DNA of 40,641 nucleotides from a virus: positions 1 to 40,641 of IMG/VR virus record IMGVR_UViG_3300032087_000106; one strand, 5' to 3'. The notes under the pieces are model-generated. The model was not told where the DNA came from. It did no database searches and saw nothing but the letters and a program-made list of their open reading frames with translations. Positions 5,601 through 12,828 of the stretch are shown one piece after another. Each line of letters starts with the position of its first letter. The first letter of the stretch is position 1. Both the position numbers and the translations under genes were made by a program.

Positions 5601-5924
5601 ATGAATAGAACCTTACAACTAGACATAGATAACAAACACAAGCTGTCTATAGCACAGTCTATAGAGGATGGTGAGGTCAGGCATGAGGTAGCGTTGATGC
5701 GTTACAATCAGAACGACAAGAGCTACCACATTGTCGAGGTCATAGAGGTGTATGACGTGCAAGAATTGTTTGACCTAATATGTGAGGCATACAGTGGTGA
5801 CTTCAGCATATGGGAAAACCAGTATGAGGTGTTGTTAGATTTAGACATTGACAACGACAACCAACCCATGCTAAACCTTGTTGTAGATAACGATGACTGG
5901 CCTGAGGATAGAGCAGATGACTAG
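5601..5924 (+). CDS. Hypothetical acidic early protein
   Basis: 107 aa with a strong ribosome site, TAGGAG, 9 nt before the ATG. It is very acidic, especially at the C-terminus (D-L-D-I-D-N-D-N-Q, then D-N-D-D-W-P-E-D-R-A-D-D), suggesting a DNA-mimic-like or protein-binding role. That is inference from composition only. The stop overlaps the start of the next gene. Confidence 0.75.
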   Translation: MNRTLQLDIDNKHKLSIAQSIEDGEVRHEVALMRYNQNDKSYHIVEVIEVYDVQELFDLICEAYSGDFSIWENQYEVLLDLDIDNDNQPMLNLVVDNDDWPEDRADD

Positions 5925-6096
5925 TATGATTGGAACATGGGTGCTTGCCTGTATGGGTACGATAGCAACCGAATCAGTACAGCTAGAGATATGGTCAACA
6001 CATGACAGACTGAGTGAGTGCCACATGGCATCAACTGAGCGAGGGCTAGACCATGTAAACCAGCAGTGCTATTGTGTGGAGAGGACTGATGACTGA
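5917..6096 (+). CDS. Small Cys-containing protein with hydrophobic N-terminus (family member 2)
   Basis: 59 aa from ATG 5917, overlapping the previous stop by 8 nt; the upstream GAGGATAGAG favours this over the earlier in-frame ATG at 5893. The hydrophobic start (M-I-G-T-W-V-L-A-C-M-G) looks like a short signal or lipobox-like region. W-S-T-H-D-R-L-S-E-C and Q-Q-C-Y-C-V follow. The layout matches the genes at 2306 and 39448. Function unknown. Confidence 0.6.
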   Translation: MTSMIGTWVLACMGTIATESVQLEIWSTHDRLSECHMASTERGLDHVNQQCYCVERTDD

Positions 6097-6397
6097 CAAT
6101 TACGACAGTGGGTTTGACCTAGTACTATCAGACAATGAGCGTCAAGAACTAGTGCAGTATTATACTGATGAATGTCTACCTGACTACCAGACATGGGGTG
6201 ATGGTGATATGTGGTATGGTTTGCAGGTTGGTGACAGAATGTTTGACATAAACATATGGCATGATGAGGACAGTAACGAGCTTATCAGTACAGCCTACGA
6301 ATGTGATTGGGATGGTACACAGAATAATTGGAAGACCAACTGCCGCCATAGCTATACATTAGGCAGACACCCTGTAACACAGAGGAATAAGACATGA
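6089..6397 (+). CDS. Hypothetical acidic early protein
   Basis: 102 aa from ATG 6089. GGAGAGG sits just upstream, and the in-frame GTG at 6074 would fall before that site. Acidic and rich in W and Y (Y-Q-T-W-G-D-G-D-M-W-Y-G). No known family recognised. It overlaps the previous gene by 8 nt and the next by 4 nt. Confidence 0.7.
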   Translation: MTDNYDSGFDLVLSDNERQELVQYYTDECLPDYQTWGDGDMWYGLQVGDRMFDINIWHDEDSNELISTAYECDWDGTQNNWKTNCRHSYTLGRHPVTQRNKT

Positions 6398-6561
6398 AAG
6401 ACAAGGCATACCTAGCGGCAGAGTTTGACTACTACATGATACCCAAAGAGGAAGATAGGATAAACTACTTAGCCAGTCTGTATGTAAAGCTTTACAATGC
6501 AGGGCTGATGGACTATAAAAACTATCCAGAAGAATTGTTTGGGGATGATGATGCTGATTGA
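6394..6561 (+). CDS. Hypothetical small early protein (55 aa)
   Basis: 55 aa. Its ATG overlaps the previous stop (ATGA) and GAGGAA lies upstream. It is amphipathic and helical, with a D-D-D-A-D acidic end. No function recognised. The tight packing on both sides supports it being real. Confidence 0.6.
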   Translation: MKDKAYLAAEFDYYMIPKEEDRINYLASLYVKLYNAGLMDYKNYPEELFGDDDAD

Positions 6562-6745
6562 TACATACTGTAAGGACGTGTATACTGATGACAGGCTAGT
6601 ATCTACTGTCAAAAAATTGACAGAGTTACAGGTCAAGATACAGGATGCAGAGTGGGAAGGGCAGGACGTAGCTGTCATGAGACAGGAGCTACGCAGATTG
6701 AAGCAACAACATGAGGATGGTGTAGAGTTTACACCAAAGTTTTAA
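6545..6745 (+). CDS. Hypothetical small early protein, probable coiled coil
   Basis: About 66 aa. Three consecutive ATG codons (6545, 6548, 6551) overlap the previous gene, so the exact start is uncertain. Residues from V-S-T-V-K-K-L-T-E-L-Q-V-K to E-L-R-R-L-K-Q-Q show heptad-like leucine spacing, suggesting a coiled coil. Function unknown. Confidence 0.6.
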   Translation: MMMLIDTYCKDVYTDDRLVSTVKKLTELQVKIQDAEWEGQDVAVMRQELRRLKQQHEDGVEFTPKF

Positions 6746-6800
6746 GATGTGGGTGACACCAATACATAAGGCAGTAATGCAGACAAGAAGGAGACAAACC

Positions 6801-6980
6801 ATGCAACAGAAGCGTAACACATATGATGATGCCTACGTTATGGGCTATCACAATGGCTATCATGGGTTGACTTACGATAACAAGTATGATAAGAACAAGC
6901 AAGCTCAGTATCATATCAAGTTTAAGATGGGATATGTGCAGGGGGAATTGATGCGTACCAAAGAAGGGACAGAGCAATGA
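6801..6980 (+). CDS. Hypothetical small basic early protein
   Basis: 59 aa from ATG 6801, chosen because AAGGAG lies 7 nt upstream; a longer frame back to 6747 has no good site. Tyr- and Lys-rich (Y-H-N-G-Y-H-G-L-T-Y-D-N-K-Y-D-K-N-K). The stop overlaps the next start. Unrecognised. Confidence 0.65.
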   Translation: MQQKRNTYDDAYVMGYHNGYHGLTYDNKYDKNKQAQYHIKFKMGYVQGELMRTKEGTEQ

Positions 6981-7156
6981 GCATGGGATACAAAAACTGT
7001 ATGCACTGTAGTGGTGAGGCTGAAGCCTTGTACGCAGTGGATGGAATGATTGAGTACTACTGCCCTGAATGTCAGATGCAGTGGGCAGAAGAACCAGCAG
7101 TAATCAATGAGACACCATTTCAAAAGTGGATGTTAGAAAACTATGGAGAGTATTGA
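6977..7156 (+). CDS. Small zinc-ribbon protein (59 aa)
   Basis: 59 aa, starting on an ATGA overlap. C-M-H-C (residues 8-11) and C-P-E-C (29-32) form two C-X2-C knuckles 17 residues apart, a typical zinc ribbon. The C-terminal half is acidic and aromatic. Phage early zinc ribbons often bind nucleic acid or host RNA polymerase; that role is only inferred here. It lies two genes before the phage RNA polymerase. Confidence 0.65.
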   Translation: MSMGYKNCMHCSGEAEALYAVDGMIEYYCPECQMQWAEEPAVINETPFQKWMLENYGEY

Positions 7157-7311
7157 TGGATGCAATACTACTAGTATGGATAACATGTATGCTGGCTGTA
7201 GCAGTGGTTGGTATGTTAGGTGACTACGAAGCAGTAACAGGTGTACAGTTTGTAGTGATGTTGGCTGGTGTACTGGTCATTGGTATGGCAGGTATGATAG
7301 CCGTAGTTTAA
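7156..7311 (+). CDS. Small membrane protein with two predicted spans
   Basis: 51 aa from ATG 7156, overlapping the previous TGA; an in-frame GTG at 7126 lacks a ribosome site. Two hydrophobic stretches (about residues 3-21 and 29-51) are separated by G-D-Y-E-A-V-T-G. No specific family recognised. It is directly upstream of the RNA polymerase leader. Confidence 0.6.
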   Translation: MDAILLVWITCMLAVAVVGMLGDYEAVTGVQFVVMLAGVLVIGMAGMIAVV

Positions 7312-7314
7312 GTA

Positions 7315-7333
7315 TATAGTTAAAGGGGGTCTT
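7315..7333 (+). promoter_or_regulatory. RNA polymerase leader complementary to the terL terminator arm
   Basis: TATAGTTAAAGGGGGTCTT contains the Shine-Dalgarno (AAAGGGGG) for the TTG start at 7337. All 19 bases are perfectly complementary to 2231-2249, the 5' arm and loop of the terminator after terL. Both lie on the same strand, so their RNAs could pair in trans and hide the ribosome site. Confidence 0.6.
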
Positions 7334-7336
7334 ATC

Positions 7337-8134
7337 TTGGTTGTAACTTTAGAAACAAACAAAGACCTATTTGAACACCAGCTTGAGTTAGAAGCAGACA
7401 TGCTGACAGGTGGCATACAACGCTTCAGGAAAGCCAGAGACAGGGCTATCGAATCAGGCAGGGAGACACACATGCCACACGGTAGAGCCATTGTAGCACG
7501 TATTGTGGGCGATGTAGCAGAGGGTGTGAGAGAGTACCTAGCTAACCCAAGCAACCCATCACGTGACATAGCGTGGAAGCGTATCAACGAGATGGATGCA
7601 GAGCAGGTAGCATACCTGAGTGTGGTGTCCATGGTTGACAGCATCAGCAGAAAGAATACACTGCTGTATGTAGCTCGTACCATTGGTACTAACATAGAGA
7701 TGCAAGACAGGCTGGACAGGTGGATACATGCCGAAGGTAACGTAGCTCGTAACACAATCAAAGAAGCTATGAAGAAAGCCTATGGTGCTAGACGCTATGG
7801 CCTGACACACAAGATGAACAAGGATGGCTACGAAGAATCAACATGGCTCAAGTCAGAGCGTGTGCATGTAGGCTTCAAGATGGTTGACCTAATCATACAG
7901 TGTACAGGTATCATCAAGCTGGACACACAACAGACTGAGCGTAAACGCAGAGCCACCTACGTTGTACCTACAGAGGGTACGCTAGAATTTATACAGGCTT
8001 TCAATGAGTACATTGAGGTATCAAGACCACGCTACCTACCATGTGTGGTGACACCCAAGCAGTGGACAGATGTGCAGGGTGGTGGGTATCATGGTCACGA
8101 CATAGATGAACTACCAATAGTGAGGCGCAAATGA
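7337..8134 (+). CDS. Phage RNA polymerase, N-terminal part (split T7 RNAP-like)
   Basis: 265 aa. It starts at TTG 7337, 8 nt after AAAGGGGG; the next ATG (7400) would cut into conserved sequence. It matches the T7 RNA polymerase N-terminal domain from about T7 residue 35. E-L-E-A-D...R-F-R-K corresponds to T7 A-L-E-H-E...R-F-R-K, W-L-K-S-E-R-V-H-V-G-F-K to W-H-K-E-D-S-I-H-V-G-V-R, and P-C-V-V-T-P-K-Q-W-T-D-V-Q-G-G-G-Y to P-C-V-V-P-P-K-P-W-T-G-I-T-G-G-G-Y. The domain binds promoter DNA and nascent RNA. It stops at the equivalent of T7 residue about 298, and the catalytic part continues in the next ORF. No catalytic residues are expected here. Confidence 0.9.
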   Translation: MVVTLETNKDLFEHQLELEADMLTGGIQRFRKARDRAIESGRETHMPHGRAIVARIVGDVAEGVREYLANPSNPSRDIAWKRINEMDAEQVAYLSVVSMVDSISRKNTLLYVARTIGTNIEMQDRLDRWIHAEGNVARNTIKEAMKKAYGARRYGLTHKMNKDGYEESTWLKSERVHVGFKMVDLIIQCTGIIKLDTQQTERKRRATYVVPTEGTLEFIQAFNEYIEVSRPRYLPCVVTPKQWTDVQGGGYHGHDIDELPIVRRK

Positions 8135-9780
8135 GTTTGAAGACACACCTACGCAGACTAAGAGAGCAGGACTTGTCGCAGGAGTATGCTTGTCTCAACT
8201 CTTTGCAACAAACTGAGTGGCGTATTAATCAATCGTTGTTGCAGGTAATACGTACCCTGTGGGACAACGGACAGGAATGGGGCAAGCTGCCAGCAAGGGA
8301 TGATGTACCACTACCAGAGTACCCCTTCGACAGAGACCCCAAGGAGTTGACTGAGAGTGAGAGGGAGTTGTTCCGTGCATGGTCACGACAGAGGAACCAC
8401 ATCTACTCCCTTAACAACCGAAGTGTGAGCAAGCGCATACAAGTAGAGAGAACCTTGCAGATTGCAGAACAGTTTGCACAGTACGACAGGTTCTACTACG
8501 TGTGGCAGAATGATTTCAGGTCACGCAAGTATGCAAGTAGCACCTTCCTCTCGCCTCAGTCTGCTGATTGGAGCAAGGCACTGCTAGAGTTTGGCTACCC
8601 TATGCCCATCAAGAATTGGGATGATGCACGTTGGTTGTGTATTCATGGGGCTAATCTCTATGGCAATGACAAGGTAACTCTAGACCAGCGTGAGACATGG
8701 GCTTGGGAATACGCAGAGATGTGGGCGCATCGTGTCGTGTCCAACCCATACGAGTGTGGTGTGTGGCGTGAAGCTGACAAGCCATTCCAGTTCCTAGCTT
8801 GGTGCTACGAGATGTCAGGCCTGATGAAGCAGGGATGGGGGTACGAGACACGACTACCTGTATCAGCAGATGGGTCATGCAATGGACTGCAACACCTCTC
8901 TGCCATACTCAGGGACAGGCATGGTGGTGTAGCTACTAACCTTGTGCCATCAGACCTACCCCAAGACATCTACACACAGGTGGCAGACAAGACTATCGCA
9001 CGTGTACAACAGGATGAGACAGAACTGGCACGTAAATGCTTGGCCTTTGGCATAGACAGGAAGCTTGCCAAGCGTCCAGTAATGATAGTCCCGTACTCAG
9101 GTACACGTCACGCCTGTCGTGCCTACATAGAGGAAGCTATGCGAGAAAAGATAGACAGTGGTGGGGACAATCCTTTCGGTGATGACTTGTTTGATGCGTC
9201 ATCGTATCTGTCTAGACATGTGTGGGATTCAATCAGTGAGGTGATTGTATCTGCTCGTAAGGTTATGGACTACATCAAGGACGTGGCTGATGTGTATGCC
9301 AGCATGGGCAAGCACATGGAGTGGGTCACACCTACAGGATGGATTGTGTTACAACAATATAGTGAGGTGCAACAAAAGAGAATCAAGACACACATCAATG
9401 GGGAGATAGTATCGCTATCCTTTCCCAGAGATAAACCAAACTCTGTGAACAGGCAGAGGACAGGGCTGGGCAGTAGCCCCAACTTTATCCACAGTCTGGA
9501 TGCAGCAGCTATGACTAAGACAATCAACAAGGCTAACAAGCTAGGCATACAGGACTTTGCCATGGTGCATGACAGCTATGGTACACACAGTCCAATGATG
9601 CCCCTCTTGTCTGAGGTATTGCGTGAAGAGTTTGTTGAGATGTATGAGCAACATGATGTCTTGACTGAGTTGAGGCAACATGCTATAAGGGTACTTGGTA
9701 CTGAAGATATACCAATGCCACCAGCTAGGGGTGAATTAAATTTGCGTGACATATTAGAATCACAATATTTCTTTGCGTGA
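8131..9780 (+). CDS. Phage RNA polymerase, catalytic part (split T7 RNAP-like)
   Basis: 549 aa, covering T7 residues from about 300 to the end. The palm Asp is in A-D-G-S-C-N-G-L-Q-H (D247, T7 D537). K314 and Y322 in A-K-R-P-V-M-I-V-P-Y match T7 K631 and Y639. H480-D481 in M-V-H-D-S-Y-G match H811-D812. The C-terminal L-N-L-R-D-I-L-E-S-Q-Y-F-F-A ends in the aromatic foot like T7. All key residues are present, so the enzyme should be active with its N-terminal partner. The start has its own GAGG 5 nt upstream and a 4-nt ATGA overlap with the first part, typical of coupled genes. The frame change is -1; a programmed shift or a sequence error remain alternatives. Confidence 0.95.
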   Translation: MSLKTHLRRLREQDLSQEYACLNSLQQTEWRINQSLLQVIRTLWDNGQEWGKLPARDDVPLPEYPFDRDPKELTESERELFRAWSRQRNHIYSLNNRSVSKRIQVERTLQIAEQFAQYDRFYYVWQNDFRSRKYASSTFLSPQSADWSKALLEFGYPMPIKNWDDARWLCIHGANLYGNDKVTLDQRETWAWEYAEMWAHRVVSNPYECGVWREADKPFQFLAWCYEMSGLMKQGWGYETRLPVSADGSCNGLQHLSAILRDRHGGVATNLVPSDLPQDIYTQVADKTIARVQQDETELARKCLAFGIDRKLAKRPVMIVPYSGTRHACRAYIEEAMREKIDSGGDNPFGDDLFDASSYLSRHVWDSISEVIVSARKVMDYIKDVADVYASMGKHMEWVTPTGWIVLQQYSEVQQKRIKTHINGEIVSLSFPRDKPNSVNRQRTGLGSSPNFIHSLDAAAMTKTINKANKLGIQDFAMVHDSYGTHSPMMPLLSEVLREEFVEMYEQHDVLTELRQHAIRVLGTEDIPMPPARGELNLRDILESQYFFA

Positions 9781-9783
9781 TTT

Positions 9784-9800
9784 CTAAAGTTACAACCTAG
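9784..9800 (+). promoter_or_regulatory. Putative phage promoter, copy 2 (before ssb)
   Basis: CTAAAGTTACAACCTAG, identical over 17 bases to copy 1, just after the RNA polymerase stop and 35 nt before ssb. T7 has phi-2.5 at the same place. Confidence 0.65.
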
Positions 9801-9834
9801 CCAACTACAACTAGCATAACAGGAGTTACAAAAT

Positions 9835-10458
9835 ATGCTGAAGATTAAAGGCAATGCAAAGTGGGCAAAAGTATTTGAAGCTGACTACCGTTTCGTACCA
9901 GAAGGTGAGTATTCAATTCAAGTAACTATGCCTGAAGAGCAAGCAGCAGAAGTGTGTGAACAGCTAGACAACATGGCGCAAGCCAAGCTTGCCGAAGCTG
10001 TCAAGGACAATCCAAAACTCAAGACTGTCCTGTCCACACGTAAGTCATACGAGGCAGAGACTGACGACAACGGCAACCCAACTGGAAACCTGTTGTTCAA
10101 GGCCAAGATGAAGTCACGTATCAAGTCACGTGATGGTCAGACCTACACCCAACAGCCAATGGTTGTTGATGCCAAGCGTACCCCAATGCAGGGTAACACA
10201 CTGGTAGGTAATGGTTCGCTGGTCAACATTGCAGTCGAGCCTATCCCATACGTGATGCAGTCTACCAAGCAGGTAGGTGTATCGCTTCGCCTCAAGGCAG
10301 TGCAGGTCATTGACCTTGTGGAGTATGGTGGGTCAGGTGCTTCGTCTATCTTCGATGAAGAGGATGGATACATTACAGCAGCAGTATCTAAAGATAACGC
10401 AGCAGATGTGTTCGCTTCAGAGGATGGTCAAGCTAATGCCAACGAAGGGGACTTTTGA
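9835..10458 (+). CDS. Single-stranded DNA-binding protein (T7 gp2.5-like)
   Basis: 207 aa against 232 in T7. It binds ssDNA at the replication fork and coordinates polymerase and helicase. The OB-fold-type body includes F-K-A-K-M-K-S-R and P-M-V-V-D-A-K-R-T-P, as in gp2.5-type proteins. The C-terminal 30 residues are acidic and end in E-G-D-F; in T7 an acidic tail with a final aromatic residue docks polymerase and helicase. AGGAG precedes the ATG. Position after RNAP and before endonuclease I is as in T7. The 3' end overlaps the nuclease gene by 23 nt. Confidence 0.9.
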   Translation: MLKIKGNAKWAKVFEADYRFVPEGEYSIQVTMPEEQAAEVCEQLDNMAQAKLAEAVKDNPKLKTVLSTRKSYEAETDDNGNPTGNLLFKAKMKSRIKSRDGQTYTQQPMVVDAKRTPMQGNTLVGNGSLVNIAVEPIPYVMQSTKQVGVSLRLKAVQVIDLVEYGGSGASSIFDEEDGYITAAVSKDNAADVFASEDGQANANEGDF

Positions 10459-10801
10459 GGCAAGGGTCATCAGTGACCTTGATGAACGTGGCGTTTCATA
10501 TCAGTACGAGCCAGAGAAACTGGCCTACTATGTGGAGCGTCACTACATCCCTGACCTAGCAGTAGGCACCATGATTGTAGAACTGAAGGGATACTTTAGG
10601 CAGGACGCACAACGAAAGATGAAGGCTGTCAAGGCACAGCATCCAGAGTTGGACGTGCGCTTCGTATTCCAAAAGGCTGACGCTACAATACAAGGAGCCA
10701 AGAAGAGAAAGGATGGGTCAAAGATGACCTGTGCAGAATGGGCAGAACGTAATGGTTTTCAATGGGCAGAAGGTACAGTACCTGAGGAGTGGATAAAATG
10801 A
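10436..10801 (+). CDS. Endonuclease I, Holliday junction resolvase (T7 gp3-like)
   Basis: 121 aa from ATG 10436, chosen to match the T7 start; the frame extends upstream inside ssb without homology. T7 gp3 is 149 aa. It resolves branched DNA and helps break down host DNA. Catalytic residues are visible as I-P-D-L...I-V-E-L-K-G, matching T7 T-P-D-F...F-V-E-T-K-G (D55, E65, K67). Also conserved are H-P-E-L-D-V-R-F-V-F and the C-terminal P-E-E-W-I-K. The basic patch K-K-R-K-D-G-S-K probably contacts DNA. Confidence 0.93.
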   Translation: MPTKGTFEARVISDLDERGVSYQYEPEKLAYYVERHYIPDLAVGTMIVELKGYFRQDAQRKMKAVKAQHPELDVRFVFQKADATIQGAKKRKDGSKMTCAEWAERNGFQWAEGTVPEEWIK

Positions 10802-10962
10802 CACCAGTACAGATTTTAGATAATGAAGACGTAGTTAATCAAGTAGCAGATATTTACATGGCATGGCCTAAGAGAGAGTTAATAAGTGAAATCCTAGAGT
10901 ACATGTCAGTAGATGACTTAAATAAAATAGCACAAGACTTTCAAGTGGATGTGAAACAATGA
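10798..10962 (+). CDS. Hypothetical small protein (54 aa)
   Basis: 54 aa, with ATGA overlaps at both ends. Acidic and helical (D-N-E-D-V-V-N-Q-V-A-D-I-Y, then I-L-E-Y-M-S-V-D-D-L-N-K-I). Unrecognised. It sits between endonuclease I and primase-helicase, where T7 carries its amidase gene 3.5; no amidase features are present. Confidence 0.65.
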   Translation: MTPVQILDNEDVVNQVADIYMAWPKRELISEILEYMSVDDLNKIAQDFQVDVKQ

Positions 10963-11222
10963 GTTTGATTGAAACAAAAGATGAACTAACAACTGAGATT
11001 ACGTCAGAGGTTGATGTGATGGTAGACCTGTACTCAACAGGACTGTCCACCAGTATCTACATTGATGAGGAACTATTCTCAGATGATGTGACATGGGAAC
11101 AGATGGCAGAGAATCTCATTGAGGATTACAATGAATCTATCCTAACACCTGCTGACATTGATGACATCATTGGTGGTTTGCAGTACATGATGGATGAGTT
11201 AAAAAATGCGAGAGGAAAGTGA
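10959..11222 (+). CDS. Hypothetical acidic protein
   Basis: 87 aa, strongly acidic (E-E-L-F-S-D-D-V-T-W-E-Q-M-A-E-N-L-I-E-D). It starts on an ATGA overlap and overlaps primase-helicase by 17 nt. No motif recognised. A protein-binding accessory of replication is possible from context only. Confidence 0.7.
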   Translation: MSLIETKDELTTEITSEVDVMVDLYSTGLSTSIYIDEELFSDDVTWEQMAENLIEDYNESILTPADIDDIIGGLQYMMDELKNARGK

Positions 11223-12810
11223 GTTCGTAAGGCATGAAGCCTGTCCTCACTGTGGCAGTAGTGATGCCAATGCGTTATACACAGATGGCAATCACTTCTG
11301 CTTCTCGTGTGAGACAGTAACTTATGCTGATAAATCAGAGGATGCTATGGCTTTGTTTGAAACAGATGGCACAGTGTTCCTTGACTTGGAGTTCCAAGAA
11401 CTAACCAAGCGAGGTATCACCGAAAAGACTTGTAAGTTTTGGGGCTATGGCATCTCAACTTACAAAGGGCAGAAGGTACAGGTAGCTAACTATCGCTCAC
11501 GTGATGGTCAGTTACAGGCACAGAAGGTACGCTTCCAGAGCAAGGACTTCTCTGTCATAGGTAGCATGAAGGAAGTGGCACTGTATGGTGAGCATCTATG
11601 GCGTGATGGTGGTAGGTTCATTACTATTACAGAGGGTGAACTTGATGCCCTCTCACTCAGTCAGGCTTTGGATAACAAGTGGCCTGTCGTATCCCTACCA
11701 TCAGGCTGTACGTCAGCCAAGAAAGCGATAGGTAAATCTATCGAATGGTTGTCAGGCTTTGAATACGTTGTACTTATGTTTGACAACGATGAGGCAGGAC
11801 AGAAAGCAGCGAGAGAGTGTGCGTCTGTGTTGCCACCCAACAAGTGTAAGATAGCCACACTACCACTCAAGGATGCCAACGAGATGTTGGTAGCTGGACG
11901 TGTCGGTGAGTTGATTGATGCGTTCTGGTCAGCCAAGACCTTCAGACCTGATGGTATCGTAGCTGGTACTGATGTGTGGGACTTGGTTATCAGTAACGAT
12001 GACAAAGAATCAGTTGGCTATCCCTACGCTGGGGTACAGGAGAAGACAGGTGGCTGTCGTAAGGGTGAGATTGTAACGCTCACTGCTGGTAGTGGTATAG
12101 GTAAGTCACAACTAGCAAGAGAGTTTGCACACAACTTCATCCGACATGGTAAGACGCTAGGCTACATAGCACTAGAGGAGAACGTGAAGCGTACTGCTTT
12201 GGGGCTGATGTCTATCGAACTTAACAAGCCACTACACCTACATGGTAACGATGTACCTGAAGAGGATATGCGTCATGCTTTTGACAACACAGTTGGTTCT
12301 GGCAGGGTGTACCTGTATGACCATTGGGGCAGCACTGATAGCGATAACCTGCTGTCCAAGATACGCTACCTCGTTCATGGCTGTGGCTGTGAGTACATTG
12401 TCCTTGACCATATTAGTATCGTTGTATCTGGTCTTGAAGGGGGCGATGAGCGTAGGATAATCGACAACACTATGACCAAGCTACGTGCATTGGTTGAAGA
12501 GTTGAACTGTGGGATGATACTCATCTCTCATCTGAAGCGTCCATCTGGTGACAGAGGACATGAGGATGGCGCACAGACTAGCATGTCTCAGCTACGTGGT
12601 AGTGCTGCGATTGGTCAACTCAGTGATATTGTAATAGGATTGGAAAGGAACCAACAAGACAAAGACAATTCAAACATAAGTCAGGTCAGAGTTCTGAAGA
12701 ACAGATGGTCTGGCGATACAGGATTATGTTGTTCACTAGAATATATACCAGATACCGGACGTATGACAGAGACATACTTCTCTGCTGAAGAGGACGACAT
12801 AGAATTTTAG
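11206..12810 (+). CDS. Primase-helicase (T7 gp4-like)
   Basis: 534 aa against 566 in T7 gp4A. It unwinds DNA as a hexamer and makes primers. Order: zinc-binding domain C-P-H-C (13-16) and C-F-S-C (32-35); Toprim primase domain with T-E-G-E-L-D-A (E144) and M-F-D-N-D-E-A-G (191-198); RecA-like helicase with Walker A A-G-S-G-I-G-K-S (294-301). Later come Y-I-V-L-D-H-I-S-I-V-V (Walker B), S-H-L-K-R-P and L-E-R-N-Q-Q. The tail E-E-D-D-I-E-F is acidic with a final Phe, the type that in T7 binds polymerase. A second in-frame start (gp4B-type helicase without zinc finger) may exist, since M48 follows the finger. Confidence 0.97.
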   Translation: MREESEFVRHEACPHCGSSDANALYTDGNHFCFSCETVTYADKSEDAMALFETDGTVFLDLEFQELTKRGITEKTCKFWGYGISTYKGQKVQVANYRSRDGQLQAQKVRFQSKDFSVIGSMKEVALYGEHLWRDGGRFITITEGELDALSLSQALDNKWPVVSLPSGCTSAKKAIGKSIEWLSGFEYVVLMFDNDEAGQKAARECASVLPPNKCKIATLPLKDANEMLVAGRVGELIDAFWSAKTFRPDGIVAGTDVWDLVISNDDKESVGYPYAGVQEKTGGCRKGEIVTLTAGSGIGKSQLAREFAHNFIRHGKTLGYIALEENVKRTALGLMSIELNKPLHLHGNDVPEEDMRHAFDNTVGSGRVYLYDHWGSTDSDNLLSKIRYLVHGCGCEYIVLDHISIVVSGLEGGDERRIIDNTMTKLRALVEELNCGMILISHLKRPSGDRGHEDGAQTSMSQLRGSAAIGQLSDIVIGLERNQQDKDNSNISQVRVLKNRWSGDTGLCCSLEYIPDTGRMTETYFSAEEDDIEF

Positions 12811-12828
12811 CTACTGCGGAGACAGAGC

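Noticed and set aside
7216-7761. 181-aa open frame on the minus strand
   Set aside because: It lies opposite the well-conserved RNA polymerase N-terminal part, has no ribosome site or recognisable motif, and has Ser/Cys-rich composition typical of antisense frames.
8120-8140. Classic -1 slippery heptamer at the RNA polymerase junction
   Set aside because: The sequence around the overlap (GCGCAAATGAG) does not fit X-XXY-YYZ, and the second ORF has its own ribosome site, so coupled re-initiation is preferred over programmed frameshifting.
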